Shown: positions 41,093 to 50,379 of the stretch, piece by piece
Layout: every line of letters starts with the position of its first letter
How positions within the stretch are numbered: the stretch's first letter is position 1
DNA from: Nitrospinaceae bacterium
GTDB lineage: Bacteria > Nitrospinota > Nitrospinia > Nitrospinales > VA-1
Assembly (NCBI GenBank): GCA_023271875.1
Contig: JALPWY010000008.1
Location: 1-53,925, forward strand
Length of the DNA: 53,925 bases
Direction: 5' to 3'
Translations under genes and position numbers: made by a program
Notes under the pieces: model-generated
What the model was told of the DNA's origin: nothing
Seen by the model: the letters and a program-made list of their open reading frames with translations, nothing else
Databases searched by the model: none

Positions 41093-41229
41093 TTTTTTTA
41101 TTATATTATGGTTGAGTAATTGTCCACACTATAGACTATATACAGTGAAGTTGAGATATTTGTTATAATGATAGATGTATTTAGTAGATCTAAAAAGATT
41201 TTTATTGTTTTAGAAAGGTATAATGGCGT

Positions 41230-41520
41230 ATGAGTTCGGGAAAAATGGAAGTTATTTGCCCTTGCTGCGAAACCAGATTGCAGGTAGATAAAAAAACAGG
41301 CGAGATAATATGGCAGGAGAAGAAGGAGAAAGTTATGCCTTCTTTGGCTGATATGGTGAAAGAGCACGATGCTCATAAAAAAGAACAGGAATCACTATTC
41401 AATAAACGAAGCCAAGTTCAAAAAGATAGAAGCCGCATACTAGAAGAGAAATTTAAAGAAGCGCAAAAGCATGTCGACAAGTCAAAAGATATTCCACTTC
41501 GCGATATTGACTTTGATTAA
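41230..41520 (+). CDS. Small protein with an N-terminal zinc-ribbon half and coiled coil
   Basis: A 96-residue protein. It opens with ICPCCETRLQVDKKTGEI, a two-Cys-pair-like knuckle of the kind that begins some transcription or ribosome-associated small proteins; only one CxxC is present, so metal binding would need a dimer. The rest is a charged helix (residues 35-90). Upstream lies a TATAAT at 41164..41169. It ends 13 bases from the convergent PhnP-like gene. Function unknown. Confidence 0.6.
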   Translation: MSSGKMEVICPCCETRLQVDKKTGEIIWQEKKEKVMPSLADMVKEHDAHKKEQESLFNKRSQVQKDRSRILEEKFKEAQKHVDKSKDIPLRDIDFD

Positions 41521-41533
41521 AACCATTAATATT

Positions 41534-42298
41534 TTAGCATTCAACGGCCATCCCATCATAAGCTAACTCGACCCCAATGGGTAACTCTAGTGAGATTTTG
41601 CTATGGTCAAACTTATGGTTAATATGAGTTAGAATGGTGCGTTTGGGTTTGAGTTCTTCTGCTGTAGCCAGAGCTTGACTTAATGAAAAATGAGTTGGAT
41701 GGGAATCAAATCCCAGGGCATTAAGAATTAAAATGTCAAGATTTTGCAGTTGATTTTTTGACTCGCGTGGGATTTCACTGCAGTCAGTTATATAAGCACA
41801 TTTATTAAGTTTGTAACCCAATATATGCATTTCCCCATGAATAATGTCTAATGGTGTAATCGAAACTCCGCCTAGATTAAAGTTTTCATTGCTAATTATA
41901 TGTAAAGTAAGTTTTGGTAATCCACCACCAACCTGTGTTGCCTCGTTGAAAATATAATTAAACTTTTCTTTTATTTCGCGAACAGTTTCTTTATTACCGT
42001 AGCATGGGATCACAACTTTGTTGAAGTGATTGAAACTTCTCAACTCATCTATCCCATGCAAATGATCGGCATGGTGATGAGTATATAAAACTTGGTTGAT
42101 ATGGGTGATGGTATTAGTAAGGCATTGTTGCCTCAGGTCTGTTGAGGTGTCGATCAGAATATGATTTCCTTCATTGCGAACGAGTATAGAAGACCGCAAG
42201 CGTTTATTTTTAATATTATCGGATCGACAGACGCTACAGTCACAACACAATGAAGGGATGCCAGTGGATGTTCCCGAGCCTAGGAATAGAATGTTCAT
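41534..42298 (-). CDS. PhnP-like MBL-fold phosphodiesterase
   Basis: A 254-residue MBL-fold hydrolase. The N-terminus FLGSGTSTGIPSLCCDCSVC, with its Cys group, and the metal motif THHHADHLHG are those of PhnP/Lipoate-associated phosphoribosyl cyclic phosphodiesterases. ITDCSEIP and LTHINHKFDH give the remaining metal ligands. No phn genes are nearby, so the PhnP role in phosphonate use is doubtful; a general cyclic nucleotide phosphodiesterase is possible. Confidence 0.85.
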   Translation of the reverse strand: MNILFLGSGTSTGIPSLCCDCSVCRSDNIKNKRLRSSILVRNEGNHILIDTSTDLRQQCLTNTITHINQVLYTHHHADHLHGIDELRSFNHFNKVVIPCYGNKETVREIKEKFNYIFNEATQVGGGLPKLTLHIISNENFNLGGVSITPLDIIHGEMHILGYKLNKCAYITDCSEIPRESKNQLQNLDILILNALGFDSHPTHFSLSQALATAEELKPKRTILTHINHKFDHSKISLELPIGVELAYDGMAVEC

Positions 42299-42511
42299 TA
42301 TAAAACCATTGGCTTACAGATTTGGTTAAAATTATTAATTTGCTCAAAAAGCTTGCTTAATGTAATCTCTAAATTCATTGTAAATAAAGGGTTTGCTGAT
42401 TGTCAAGGGACGCTGGAATACGATAAGAATAAGATTCGATCTTTTTAGAGAGGTAGCTGTTTTTTTGTCATATTTCCAACCGGTTCTATTTTTTGTGGTA
42501 CATTGATTAAC

Positions 42512-42539
42512 TTGAAATGAGAATTTCTTTGCATAATAT
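42512..42539 (+). promoter_or_regulatory. Possible promoter of the peroxiredoxin gene
   Basis: TTGAAA (42512..42517) and TAATAT (42534..42539) are 16 bases apart. The predicted start would fall just after the GGAG ribosome binding site, which weakens the call; a shifted -10 (CATAAT) is an alternative. Confidence 0.25.
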
Positions 42540-42550
42540 AGGAGAATAAA

Positions 42551-43138
42551 ATGGCAACGTTAGTTTCTAAACTTGCACCTGATTTTGGTGCTCAGGCCGT
42601 TATGCCTGATGGTTCATTTGAAGAGCTCGAGTTATCCAGCTACAAGGGAAAATATGTGGTACTTTTTTTCTACCCATTAGACTTTACATTTGTTTGTCCC
42701 ACAGAAATTATTGCGTTTAGTGAAAAAAATGCGGAGTTTGAAAAAAGAAATACTCAGGTGCTTGGTGTTTCGATTGACAGCCACTTTTCTCATTTGGCTT
42801 GGAGGAATACTGACCGTAAGGTAGGCGGATTAGGGGAGATAAAATATCCTTTGGTTGCTGACCTAAACAAGCAGATTAGCAAAGATTATGACGTGTTAGC
42901 AGATATGGGGATTGCGTTTCGTGGATTATTTTTGATTGATAGAGAGGGTGTGGTGCAACACCAACTAATAAATAATTTACCTCTTGGGCGTAATGTAGAT
43001 GAGGCTTTACGTATGGTCGATGCTTTGCAATACCATGAAAAAAATGGCGAGGTTTGTCCTGCTAACTGGAGTGCGGGAGCAGATGGAATGAAACCCGATC
43101 CTAAAGGATCACAGGAGTATTTTAGCAAGCATAATTAA
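42551..43138 (+). CDS. 2-Cys peroxiredoxin (AhpC/Prx1 type)
   Basis: A 195-residue peroxidase that reduces hydrogen peroxide and organic peroxides. The peroxidatic Cys is C49 in FTFVCPTEI and the resolving Cys is about C169 in [12 protein letters not shown] precedes the start. A terminator follows directly. It is likely reduced by a thioredoxin system, since no ahpF gene is adjacent. Confidence 0.94.
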   Translation: MATLVSKLAPDFGAQAVMPDGSFEELELSSYKGKYVVLFFYPLDFTFVCPTEIIAFSEKNAEFEKRNTQVLGVSIDSHFSHLAWRNTDRKVGGLGEIKYPLVADLNKQISKDYDVLADMGIAFRGLFLIDREGVVQHQLINNLPLGRNVDEALRMVDALQYHEKNGEVCPANWSAGADGMKPDPKGSQEYFSKHN

Positions 43139-43200
43139 CTAGGACATCAAGCTGAAGCTCTAGGGAGTATTTTAGTCTGCATAGTTTAACTTACTAAAAC

Positions 43201-43235
43201 CCCACGGGTGCTATAACGCCTGTGGGTATTTTTTT
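43201..43235 (+). terminator. Terminator abutting the surE start codon
   Basis: CCCACGG pairs with CC-t-GTGGG (43201..43226, one bulge), followed by a run of T that ends directly at the surE ATG (43236). It ends the peroxiredoxin transcript. Its 3' arm also contains the only Shine-Dalgarno-like bases for surE. Confidence 0.75.
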
Positions 43236-43991
43236 ATGATTGTTTTATGCAACGACGACGGTTTCCGAGCTGTCGGAATTCGTGCAATTTATAAAGAGTT
43301 GGCTAAATTCTCTGAAGTAGTGATTGTTGCTCCTGAAACGGAACAAAGTGCAATGGGGCACGCCATTACTTTAACCCAACCGCTTAAAGTACGTAAAATA
43401 GAAGAAGATAATGAGTTTATTGGCTATGCCATCAATGGGACGCCGGCAGACTGCATAAAACTTGCGACGACAGTACTTTTTGAGCAACCTCCAGAAATGG
43501 TGGTTTCAGGTGTCAACCAAGGTGGAAACTTGGGAACATGTGCCATTTACTCGGGAACGGTGTCTGCTGCAACTGAAGCTACTATTGAGGGGATTCCTGC
43601 TATTGCAGTTTCCCTTAACTCGTTTGATAATTCTGACTTTGGGTTTTCAGCCGAATTTGGTGCCAGACTGGCAAAAATTGTTTTAAAAAATGGTTTGCTA
43701 GGTGGAGTGTCACTTAATGTAAATATACCTGCAGTGCCTTATTCAGAAATTAAAGGGGTATCTATTACCAAGCAAGGAAAGTCTCGCGTGATTGAAAGAT
43801 TTGACAAACGAGTAGATCCTAGAAAAAATACTTATTACTGGTATGCAGGTGAAATGCGTATTGATGAGATTGATGAGGAAGCTGACTGTTTTCAAGTTTC
43901 CAACAACTATATTTCTATTACACCTATTCACTTTGATCTGACCAGCTATAAGGCGATGGATGAGTTGAAAAACTGGGATATTCCTCTCTAG
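43236..43991 (+). CDS. surE: 5'/3'-nucleotidase SurE
   Basis: A 251-residue metal-dependent phosphatase of nucleoside monophosphates. The signature NDDGFRAVGI is at the N-terminus (metal-binding Asp pair), SAMGHAITL follows near residue 40, and GVNQGGNLG near 92 supplies the Asn ligand. ATG 43236 is the only sensible start: it leaves the usual short lead-in before NDDG. No normal ribosome binding site exists, as the preceding bases belong to a terminator. Confidence 0.94.
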   Translation: MIVLCNDDGFRAVGIRAIYKELAKFSEVVIVAPETEQSAMGHAITLTQPLKVRKIEEDNEFIGYAINGTPADCIKLATTVLFEQPPEMVVSGVNQGGNLGTCAIYSGTVSAATEATIEGIPAIAVSLNSFDNSDFGFSAEFGARLAKIVLKNGLLGGVSLNVNIPAVPYSEIKGVSITKQGKSRVIERFDKRVDPRKNTYYWYAGEMRIDEIDEEADCFQVSNNYISITPIHFDLTSYKAMDELKNWDIPL

Positions 43992-43998
43992 CAAAAAA

Positions 43999-44030
43999 AG
44001 ATCGATGAGGATTGACTCATCGATCTTTTA
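43999..44030. terminator. Bidirectional terminator between surE and pnp
   Basis: A perfect 11-bp stem, AGATCGATGAG / CTCATCGATCT, with a 6-base loop. T follows on the plus strand (TTTTA), and on the minus strand a run of seven T (complement of the A-run at 43993-43999). It serves both convergent genes. Confidence 0.9.
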
Positions 44031-44053
44031 TAGTGATAGAAAATTTCTCGCCT

Positions 44054-46153
44054 TTACCCTTTTTCTTCAGCAGCGGTTTCTTTCAGCGCTTCTTTTCGGC
44101 TAAGTTTGATTTTCCCTTGTTGATCGACATCGATAACTTTCACTTTTATTTCATCTCCTTCTTGAATTTCGTCAGAAACACTTTGGATGCGTCTGTCACA
44201 AATTTGGGAAATATGGACAAGGCCATCTGTCCCCGGAAATATTTCTACAAAGGCCCCGAAATCGACAATTTTTTTAACTTTACCAAGATAAATCGTGCCG
44301 ATTTTTGCTTCTTGAATTAGATTCTCGATATATTCGATGGCTTTTTCTGCCGCTGCCTGATCTGATGAAGCGATAGAGACGAGGCCACTGTCGTCGATAT
44401 CCACGCTAACCCCACATTGGTCTATGATTCCACGAATAACTTTGCCACCAGGACCAATGATATCGCGAATTTTATCTGTCGGCACTTTCATGGTAATGAT
44501 TCTCGGAGCATGTTTTGATAACTCGGACCGAGGCGCATCTAGGGATTTATTCATTTCTCCCAAAATATGAAGGCGGCCTTCTTTTGCCTGTTGCATGGCC
44601 TGTTCCATTATGCTCTTATCTAATCCAACAATTTTAATATCCATTTGTAGGGCAGTGATCCCATTTTTTGTGCCAGCAACTTTGAAGTCCATGTCACCGA
44701 GGTGGTCTTCTGATCCCAAAATATCTGACAAAATAGCCACTTGGTCTCCTTCTTTAATGAGACCCATAGCGATTCCGGCAACTGGGTTTGAGATGGGGAC
44801 TCCAGCATCCATGAGTGCTAAAGCACCGCCACATACTGAGGCCATGGATGATGATCCGTTGGACTCCAGAATGTCTGAAACAATCCGAATGGTATATGGG
44901 AACTTCTCTCTATCTGGAAGAACGGATACTAAAGCCCTTTCAGCTAGCATTCCATGACCAATTTCTCTTCGTCCAGGACCGCCAATAAACTTGGTTTCAC
45001 CTGTACAAAATGCTGGGAAATTGTAGTGCAGATAAAAATGTTTGGTCCCTTTAAGTTCGAGAGTATCCAGTCGTTGTTCATCTGAGTTGGTACCCAATGT
45101 CGCGCTTACTAAAGCTTGAGTTTCTCCACGAGTAAAAACGGATGATCCATGAACACGCGGGAGGTAACCTGTTTTAATACTTATAGGACGAACTTCATTA
45201 AGGTTTCTTCCATCAACACGCCTTTTCTTTTCTAAAATTATTTTGCGCACTACATTTTTCTCAGCATCATGAAACACATTATCAAGAATTCCCTTTAGGT
45301 CGTCTTCTCCTTCAGGATTGATTTCAGCTTCTAAGTCAGTTTTAATTTGGCTAACAGCATTAGTCCTTTCCTGCTTTCCTGTAATTTCCATAGCTTGTTC
45401 AAGTTTTGGGCAAGCTGTGCTGTTGACTCGTTCTACCAGAGCAGCATCAATTTCTTCTTGTATAACAGCAGCTTTTTCTTTATTAATGCGTTCTTTAAGC
45501 TGAATTTGAAGATCGATTAGCTTTTTAATGCGCTCATGCCCAAACTCTAGAGCCTTCATCATCTCCTCTTCACTTGCTTCCTTAGCACCTGCTTCGACCA
45601 TGACAATCCCATCTGTAGTTCCAGCCATGAGAAGTTGGATATCGCTTTTTTCGCTTTCTTCGTAGGTGGGATTGAATACGAAATTACCCTCAATTCTACC
45701 AATACGTGCTCCAGCAATTGGGTTGTCAAAAGGAATATCCGAAATCATCAAAGCAGCAGAAGCACCGGTCATAGCAATAATATCAGCAGGATTAACTTGA
45801 TCGTGGGAAACGACAAAACAAACGAGCTGTGTTTCATTGCGAAATCCGTCTGGGAAAAGTGGGCGGAGCGGTCTGTCAATCAATCTACAGGTAAGTGTTT
45901 CGTAGTCACTAGGTCGAGCTTCTCTTTTTAAGTATCCGCCTGGAATCTTCCCAGCAGCATAGGTTTTTTCCCTGTAGTCCACAGTGAGGGGGAAAAAATC
46001 TATTCCCTCTCTTGGTTTTGGCGCCATTGTTGCTGCAACCAGAACCATTGTGTCGCCTTGTCTTACTACAACAGAGCCACCGGCTTGCCGGGCTAGGTCG
46101 CCTGCTTCTAAAGATATAGTTCTTCCGTCAAGTTCAATTTCTACTCTTTCCAT
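44054..46153 (-). CDS. pnp: Polyribonucleotide nucleotidyltransferase (PNPase)
   Basis: A 699-residue 3'-5' phosphorolytic exoribonuclease of the RNA degradosome. Two RNase PH-like cores are visible (FFPLTVDYREKTYAAGKIPGG; and FTRGETQALVSATLGT with GGPGRREIGHGMLAERAL), then the KH domain (KIRDIIGPGGKVIRGI) and the S1 domain (GKVKKIVDFGAFVEIFPGTDGLVHIS). Length and order are normal. Last gene of the rimP-pnp cluster, 21 bases after rpsO. Confidence 0.97.
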   Translation of the reverse strand: MERVEIELDGRTISLEAGDLARQAGGSVVVRQGDTMVLVAATMAPKPREGIDFFPLTVDYREKTYAAGKIPGGYLKREARPSDYETLTCRLIDRPLRPLFPDGFRNETQLVCFVVSHDQVNPADIIAMTGASAALMISDIPFDNPIAGARIGRIEGNFVFNPTYEESEKSDIQLLMAGTTDGIVMVEAGAKEASEEEMMKALEFGHERIKKLIDLQIQLKERINKEKAAVIQEEIDAALVERVNSTACPKLEQAMEITGKQERTNAVSQIKTDLEAEINPEGEDDLKGILDNVFHDAEKNVVRKIILEKKRRVDGRNLNEVRPISIKTGYLPRVHGSSVFTRGETQALVSATLGTNSDEQRLDTLELKGTKHFYLHYNFPAFCTGETKFIGGPGRREIGHGMLAERALVSVLPDREKFPYTIRIVSDILESNGSSSMASVCGGALALMDAGVPISNPVAGIAMGLIKEGDQVAILSDILGSEDHLGDMDFKVAGTKNGITALQMDIKIVGLDKSIMEQAMQQAKEGRLHILGEMNKSLDAPRSELSKHAPRIITMKVPTDKIRDIIGPGGKVIRGIIDQCGVSVDIDDSGLVSIASSDQAAAEKAIEYIENLIQEAKIGTIYLGKVKKIVDFGAFVEIFPGTDGLVHISQICDRRIQSVSDEIQEGDEIKVKVIDVDQQGKIKLSRKEALKETAAEEKG

Positions 46154-46174
46154 TCAATAATCTCCAAATGTTGA

Positions 46175-46444
46175 TTAACGTCTAATATTTAGACGTGAAA
46201 TAATTTCCTGATATCGGTTGACATCTTCTTTTTTGAGGTGATCTAGCAACTTTCGTCGTCGACTTACGATTTTTAACAGGCCCTGTCTAGAATGTTGATC
46301 TTTATTGTGGGATTTGAAGTGATCGTTAAGATAGTTTAGTCGATTGGTCAAAAGTGCTATTTGTACCTCTGATGAACCAGTATCATTGTCGTGCAGTTTA
46401 TAATCGGAAATGATGGTTGTTTTCGTTTCCTTAGTGAATGCCAT
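46175..46444 (-). CDS. rpsO: Ribosomal protein S15
   Basis: An 89-residue small-subunit protein that binds 16S rRNA. The signature [40 protein letters not shown] is unmistakable (read in parts). I place the start at ATG 46444 because family length is 89 and the upstream in-frame extension to 46567 runs through the leader hairpin. The leader can be a target of S15 autoregulation or RNase III cleavage. Confidence 0.97.
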   Translation of the reverse strand: MAFTKETKTTIISDYKLHDNDTGSSEVQIALLTNRLNYLNDHFKSHNKDQHSRQGLLKIVSRRRKLLDHLKKEDVNRYQEIISRLNIRR

Positions 46445-46481
46445 TAAGCGAGTCCTCTTATACAGGTTAAATTTAAGAGAA

Positions 46482-46570
46482 TGATTGACAAATGTTTTCG
46501 TAGTGGAACTTGACTTGATGGTACTGGCTTGAGACCAAGTTGTTATTCCACTGCGAAAACATTTCAATCA
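46482..46570. promoter_or_regulatory. Long imperfect hairpin in the rpsO leader
   Basis: Arms at about 46482..46508 and 46546..46570 pair for about 24 bp with only a short bulge and one wobble (core AAATGTTTTCG and AGTGGAA), leaving a 37-base loop. It lies between truB and rpsO. Place and length suggest an RNase III site controlling pnp, as seen in Escherichia coli, or a S15 binding element. Confidence 0.75.
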
Positions 46571-46588
46571 CTCCTCTAATATAAAAGT

Positions 46589-47530
46589 TCAACATAGTAC
46601 TCGTTTTGCTTTAAATACAACATCTTCTGGGGCTAGCTCAGGTAGCTTATCTTGGTCTACCACAGGTTCAACAACAGCTAATATCTTGTCGTTGCTTCCT
46701 AAAACCCGAAAATAATGGCCAGGTTCAAATCGTTCGGGAAGAACTTCTAAAAAACATTTTGAAAGTGCTACTCCGTGAGAAATAGACTTGAGGTATTCCT
46801 CTTTTACACGGATTGTTGGGAGAAAGTTGAGGACTTCTTCTAAATGCAAAAGCTTCTTAGATAAACTACCTTCTTCATGTGCAGTTTTTAATCCTTCCAG
46901 AGTCAAGGTATGCCCCAAACCAAACAATCCAACCTTGGTTCGAGTCAACCGAACCATGTGAGCATAACAACCCAGCTTTTTACCAATATCATGCGATAGA
47001 GTACGAATATAAGTTCCGGAAGAACAACGCACCTCAAATAAAACCCGATTACCCTCCTTCTTTATGAAGTCTATTGAATACACAACTATTTTGACGGGAT
47101 CTCTGCGGACATTAATACCATTTCTGGCCAATTTGTAAAGAGGAATTCCATTTTTCTTTTTCGCTGAGTACATTGGAGGAATCTGATCTTGTTCTCCCAC
47201 AAACGTTTGAAAAACTTGTTTTATTTTAGCTTCATTGATCAGAGATGGGTTATTGGTAGATATTTTTTGTCCCGTAGCGTCTTGAGTGTCTGTTTCTGAA
47301 CCCAGTTCGAGGGTTGCTCGGTAAGTTTTCTGAAGGGACGATAAAAATTGAATAATTCGTGTGGACCGATTTAGGCATATGGGAAGTACCCCATCGGCTA
47401 TAGGGTCCAAAGTTCCGATATGTCCAGCTTTTTTGACGCCAAGAATTTTCCTAACCGAACAAACCATGTCAAAAGATGTTGGCCCGGAAGGTTTGAAAAG
47501 ATTAATTACGTTATTCTGAGTGTAGCTCAT
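46589..47530 (-). CDS. truB: tRNA pseudouridine-55 synthase
   Basis: A 313-residue enzyme making pseudouridine 55 in the T-arm of tRNA. The catalytic Asp is in GHIGTLDPIADGVLP at about residues 37-51; KTYRATLELGSETDTQDATG follows near 64, and the PUA-like C-terminus ends the protein. It overlaps rbfA by 20 bases, showing tight coupling. Confidence 0.95.
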   Translation of the reverse strand: MSYTQNNVINLFKPSGPTSFDMVCSVRKILGVKKAGHIGTLDPIADGVLPICLNRSTRIIQFLSSLQKTYRATLELGSETDTQDATGQKISTNNPSLINEAKIKQVFQTFVGEQDQIPPMYSAKKKNGIPLYKLARNGINVRRDPVKIVVYSIDFIKKEGNRVLFEVRCSSGTYIRTLSHDIGKKLGCYAHMVRLTRTKVGLFGLGHTLTLEGLKTAHEEGSLSKKLLHLEEVLNFLPTIRVKEEYLKSISHGVALSKCFLEVLPERFEPGHYFRVLGSNDKILAVVEPVVDQDKLPELAPEDVVFKAKRVLC

Positions 47531-47855
47531 TAATAATTTTATTTATTTTAGCAACGCGTTTCGCTGTTTCATCAAGTATAAATTCCAATACAGGAATATA
47601 TCGAAGATTGAGGTTCTTACCTAAAGAGCCTCTGATGAATCCAGATGCATTGGTCAGGCCTGTAATAGTATCGCGTTGCTCGGACTCTGTTCCCAATACA
47701 CTGATATAAACTTTCGCGTGTTTTAAATTATTGCTCAAATCAACTGTTGTTATTGTAGCAAAACCGATCCGTGGGTCTTTCAAGCCCCTTTGAATTAGAG
47801 CCGAAATTTCTTTCAGGAGTAATTCCTGAACTCTCTCTGATCGTTTAAATCGCAT
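47511..47855 (-). CDS. rbfA: Ribosome-binding factor A
   Basis: A 114-residue 30S maturation factor. KH-like fold; typical features are RSERVQELLLKEISALIQ near the start, KDPRIGFATITTVDLS and HAKVYISVLG, and ELHS at the end. It is the usual partner between infB and truB. Confidence 0.95.
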   Translation of the reverse strand: MRFKRSERVQELLLKEISALIQRGLKDPRIGFATITTVDLSNNLKHAKVYISVLGTESEQRDTITGLTNASGFIRGSLGKNLNLRYIPVLEFILDETAKRVAKINKIINELHSE

Positions 47856-47952
47856 GGTTTTATGAAACCCTGAATAATACTGTTTAACATTTTAAATTTT
47901 TAAATCGTGTCAGCAAAAAAAAATAAAAGTTGTGTTAGCGCAGCTGGTTTTA

Positions 47953-50301
47953 CTAAATTTTGATCTCTTCTAGGATGTAAGGTTCTACCACATCTCCTTG
48001 TTTTATATCTTGAAAGTTCTCTAAAGAAAGTCCACACTCGTAACCTTGTTGTACCTCCTTTACATCTTCTTTAAAACGTCTAATCGAAAGAATTTTCCCT
48101 TGATAAACCACTACGCTATCACGGATGAGTCTAGCCTCAAGATTACGTTCCATTTTTCCTTGCGACACATGACATCCAGCGATCGATCCTATTTTTGGGA
48201 GATTGAATACTTCTCTTACTTCAGCTCGGCCGATAATTAATTCTTTGAATTTTGGTGCTAGTAGCCCTTCCAGCGCTTTCTTCATATCTTCAATAGCTTC
48301 ATATATTACGCTATATAAGCGTACATCTATTTTTTCTCGTATTGCTAATTCATCTGCTTTGTCTGTTGGGCGAACGTTAAACCCGATGGTAATTGCGTTA
48401 GATGCACTCGATAAAAGAATATCCGACTCGGTTATTCCTCCAACCCCATCGTGAATGATTTTAAATCGGATTTCTTCGGTTTCTAATTTTGAGAAGGCTT
48501 CCTGGACTGCGGCAATCGAACCTTGAGTGTCCGCTTTAACTATAAGGTTGAGTATTTTAATTTTACCTTCTGCAATTTGATCGTGAAGATCTTCCATGGT
48601 CACTTTGGCAGATTCGGCTAACTGCACTTCCCGCTTTTTTTTGAGTCTCATTTCACTGTATTGCCTTGCCTTCCGTTCATCTTCAACCACATAAAACTTA
48701 TCTCCTGGTTGAGGAACTTCAGGCATTCCTACGATTTCTACCGGCATTGCTGGGGTAGCTTTTGGGGTTTTATTACCAGTATCGTTTATCAGTGCCCGTA
48801 CTTTTCCGAAATAGGGTCCGACAACAAAAGGTTGTCCCACCGTTAATGTTCCCTTTTGCACTATCACCGTGGCAACGGGTCCCCTTCCTTTATCCAGTTT
48901 TGATTCAATGACAATACCTTGCGGGCGGAGAGTTGGGTTTGCTTTAAGTTCCATGATCTCAGCCTGCAGGAGAACTAGTTCTAAAAGGTGTTCGATTCCC
49001 ATTCCTTGTATTGCGGAAACCTCCGTGAACATTGTCTGCCCCCCCCAGTCTTCAGGTAGCAAACCTACTTCAGCCAACTGTTTTTTCACCTCTTCCGGTT
49101 TGGCCTCAGGTTTGTCAATCTTGTTGATAGCAACCAAAATGGGTACATTGCCTGCATGGGCATGATCGATTGCCTCTTTTGTTTGAGGTTTTATTCCATC
49201 ATCTGCGGCAACTACTAGAATAACAATGTCCGTTACCTGTGCTCCACGGGCACGCATTGCTGTGAATGCTTCATGGCCAGGTGTGTCAAGAAAAGTAATG
49301 AACTGATCCTTGATTTTTGCCCTGTATGCCCCTATATGTTGGGTGATACCACCTGCCTCGGCTTCGGTGACATTAGTTTTTCTTATAACATCGAGTAATG
49401 ATGTTTTTCCATGGTCCACATGTCCCATGATTGTTACGATGGGTGGTCGTTTGCAAAGGTCTTTTGGGTTTTCTTTTTCCTCTTCTTCAAAATCAATTGC
49501 CGATTTGACCTTAATCAATTCAACTTCAAAGCCGCGTTGGTCGGCTACTTTTGATGCGACCTCAAAGCTAAGGCTTTGATTTATAGTTGTCATGACACCC
49601 AAGTCCATGAGTTCTTTGATTATATCGTTAGGGGAACAACGCAATTTTTCTGCCAAATCACGAATCATTATGTTTTCTGGCAATTGAGCAATTTCAAAAG
49701 CTTCTTCTATAACTTTAGTAGGCAGTTCCTCTGGTTTGGGTGGTTGTGTCAGAGTTTTTTTCTCTGATTTTTCTTCAGCTAATTTTTTTTGACTGGTTGC
49801 AGGTTTATCTTTAGTTGCAGCAGGTTTTTTTTCCACTTCAACAGGTTTTTCTTCATGCTTTATAATTTTGAGTCCAGATTTTTTTAATACTTTGATTGGT
49901 TCTTGTTTTGCTTTATCTTTCGTCGGAGACTTACTTGTAGTTTTGGCGACTTTGGCTTTCTTTAAAGTAGACGTAGATTTTTTTGTGGTTGTTTTTACTG
50001 TCTTGGGTTTTACTTTTGGAGATTTTTTTTCTGAGGGTTCTTTCTTCGTAGTTGCTTTGGTCTTTTTGGATGTTCTTTTTTTTGTTGTTTTCTTAGTGGT
50101 TGATTTTCTGGTGACTTTTGGAGTTACCTTTTTAGATGGAGGTTTTGGGGTGAATAGTTCGCGGATTTCATCTGCAGTTTTATCATCTATTGAACTCATG
50201 TAATTTTTAACAGCTTGCCCCATATCTTTTAGGGCATCCAAGATACGATCATTTTGCACATTGAGCTCTAGAGCTAACTTGTTAATGCGAATTTTGCCCA
50301 A
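47953..50301 (-). CDS. infB: Translation initiation factor IF-2
   Basis: A 782-residue GTPase that places initiator tRNA on the 30S subunit. A short N-terminal IF2-N domain is followed by a Lys/Thr/Ser-rich linker (residues about 50-185), a second IF2-N region ([20 protein letters not shown]), then the G domain with [33 protein letters not shown] and [11 protein letters not shown]-terminal domains end with [10 protein letters not shown]. Length is normal for the family. Confidence 0.97.
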   Translation of the reverse strand: MGKIRINKLALELNVQNDRILDALKDMGQAVKNYMSSIDDKTADEIRELFTPKPPSKKVTPKVTRKSTTKKTTKKRTSKKTKATTKKEPSEKKSPKVKPKTVKTTTKKSTSTLKKAKVAKTTSKSPTKDKAKQEPIKVLKKSGLKIIKHEEKPVEVEKKPAATKDKPATSQKKLAEEKSEKKTLTQPPKPEELPTKVIEEAFEIAQLPENIMIRDLAEKLRCSPNDIIKELMDLGVMTTINQSLSFEVASKVADQRGFEVELIKVKSAIDFEEEEKENPKDLCKRPPIVTIMGHVDHGKTSLLDVIRKTNVTEAEAGGITQHIGAYRAKIKDQFITFLDTPGHEAFTAMRARGAQVTDIVILVVAADDGIKPQTKEAIDHAHAGNVPILVAINKIDKPEAKPEEVKKQLAEVGLLPEDWGGQTMFTEVSAIQGMGIEHLLELVLLQAEIMELKANPTLRPQGIVIESKLDKGRGPVATVIVQKGTLTVGQPFVVGPYFGKVRALINDTGNKTPKATPAMPVEIVGMPEVPQPGDKFYVVEDERKARQYSEMRLKKKREVQLAESAKVTMEDLHDQIAEGKIKILNLIVKADTQGSIAAVQEAFSKLETEEIRFKIIHDGVGGITESDILLSSASNAITIGFNVRPTDKADELAIREKIDVRLYSVIYEAIEDMKKALEGLLAPKFKELIIGRAEVREVFNLPKIGSIAGCHVSQGKMERNLEARLIRDSVVVYQGKILSIRRFKEDVKEVQQGYECGLSLENFQDIKQGDVVEPYILEEIKI

Positions 50302-50379
50302 AAAAAACCTCCTAAACCAATTTAAATTTTTTATAATTAGTTTGCAGCATATTGCGTTTCTTTTAGATTTAAAAACTAC

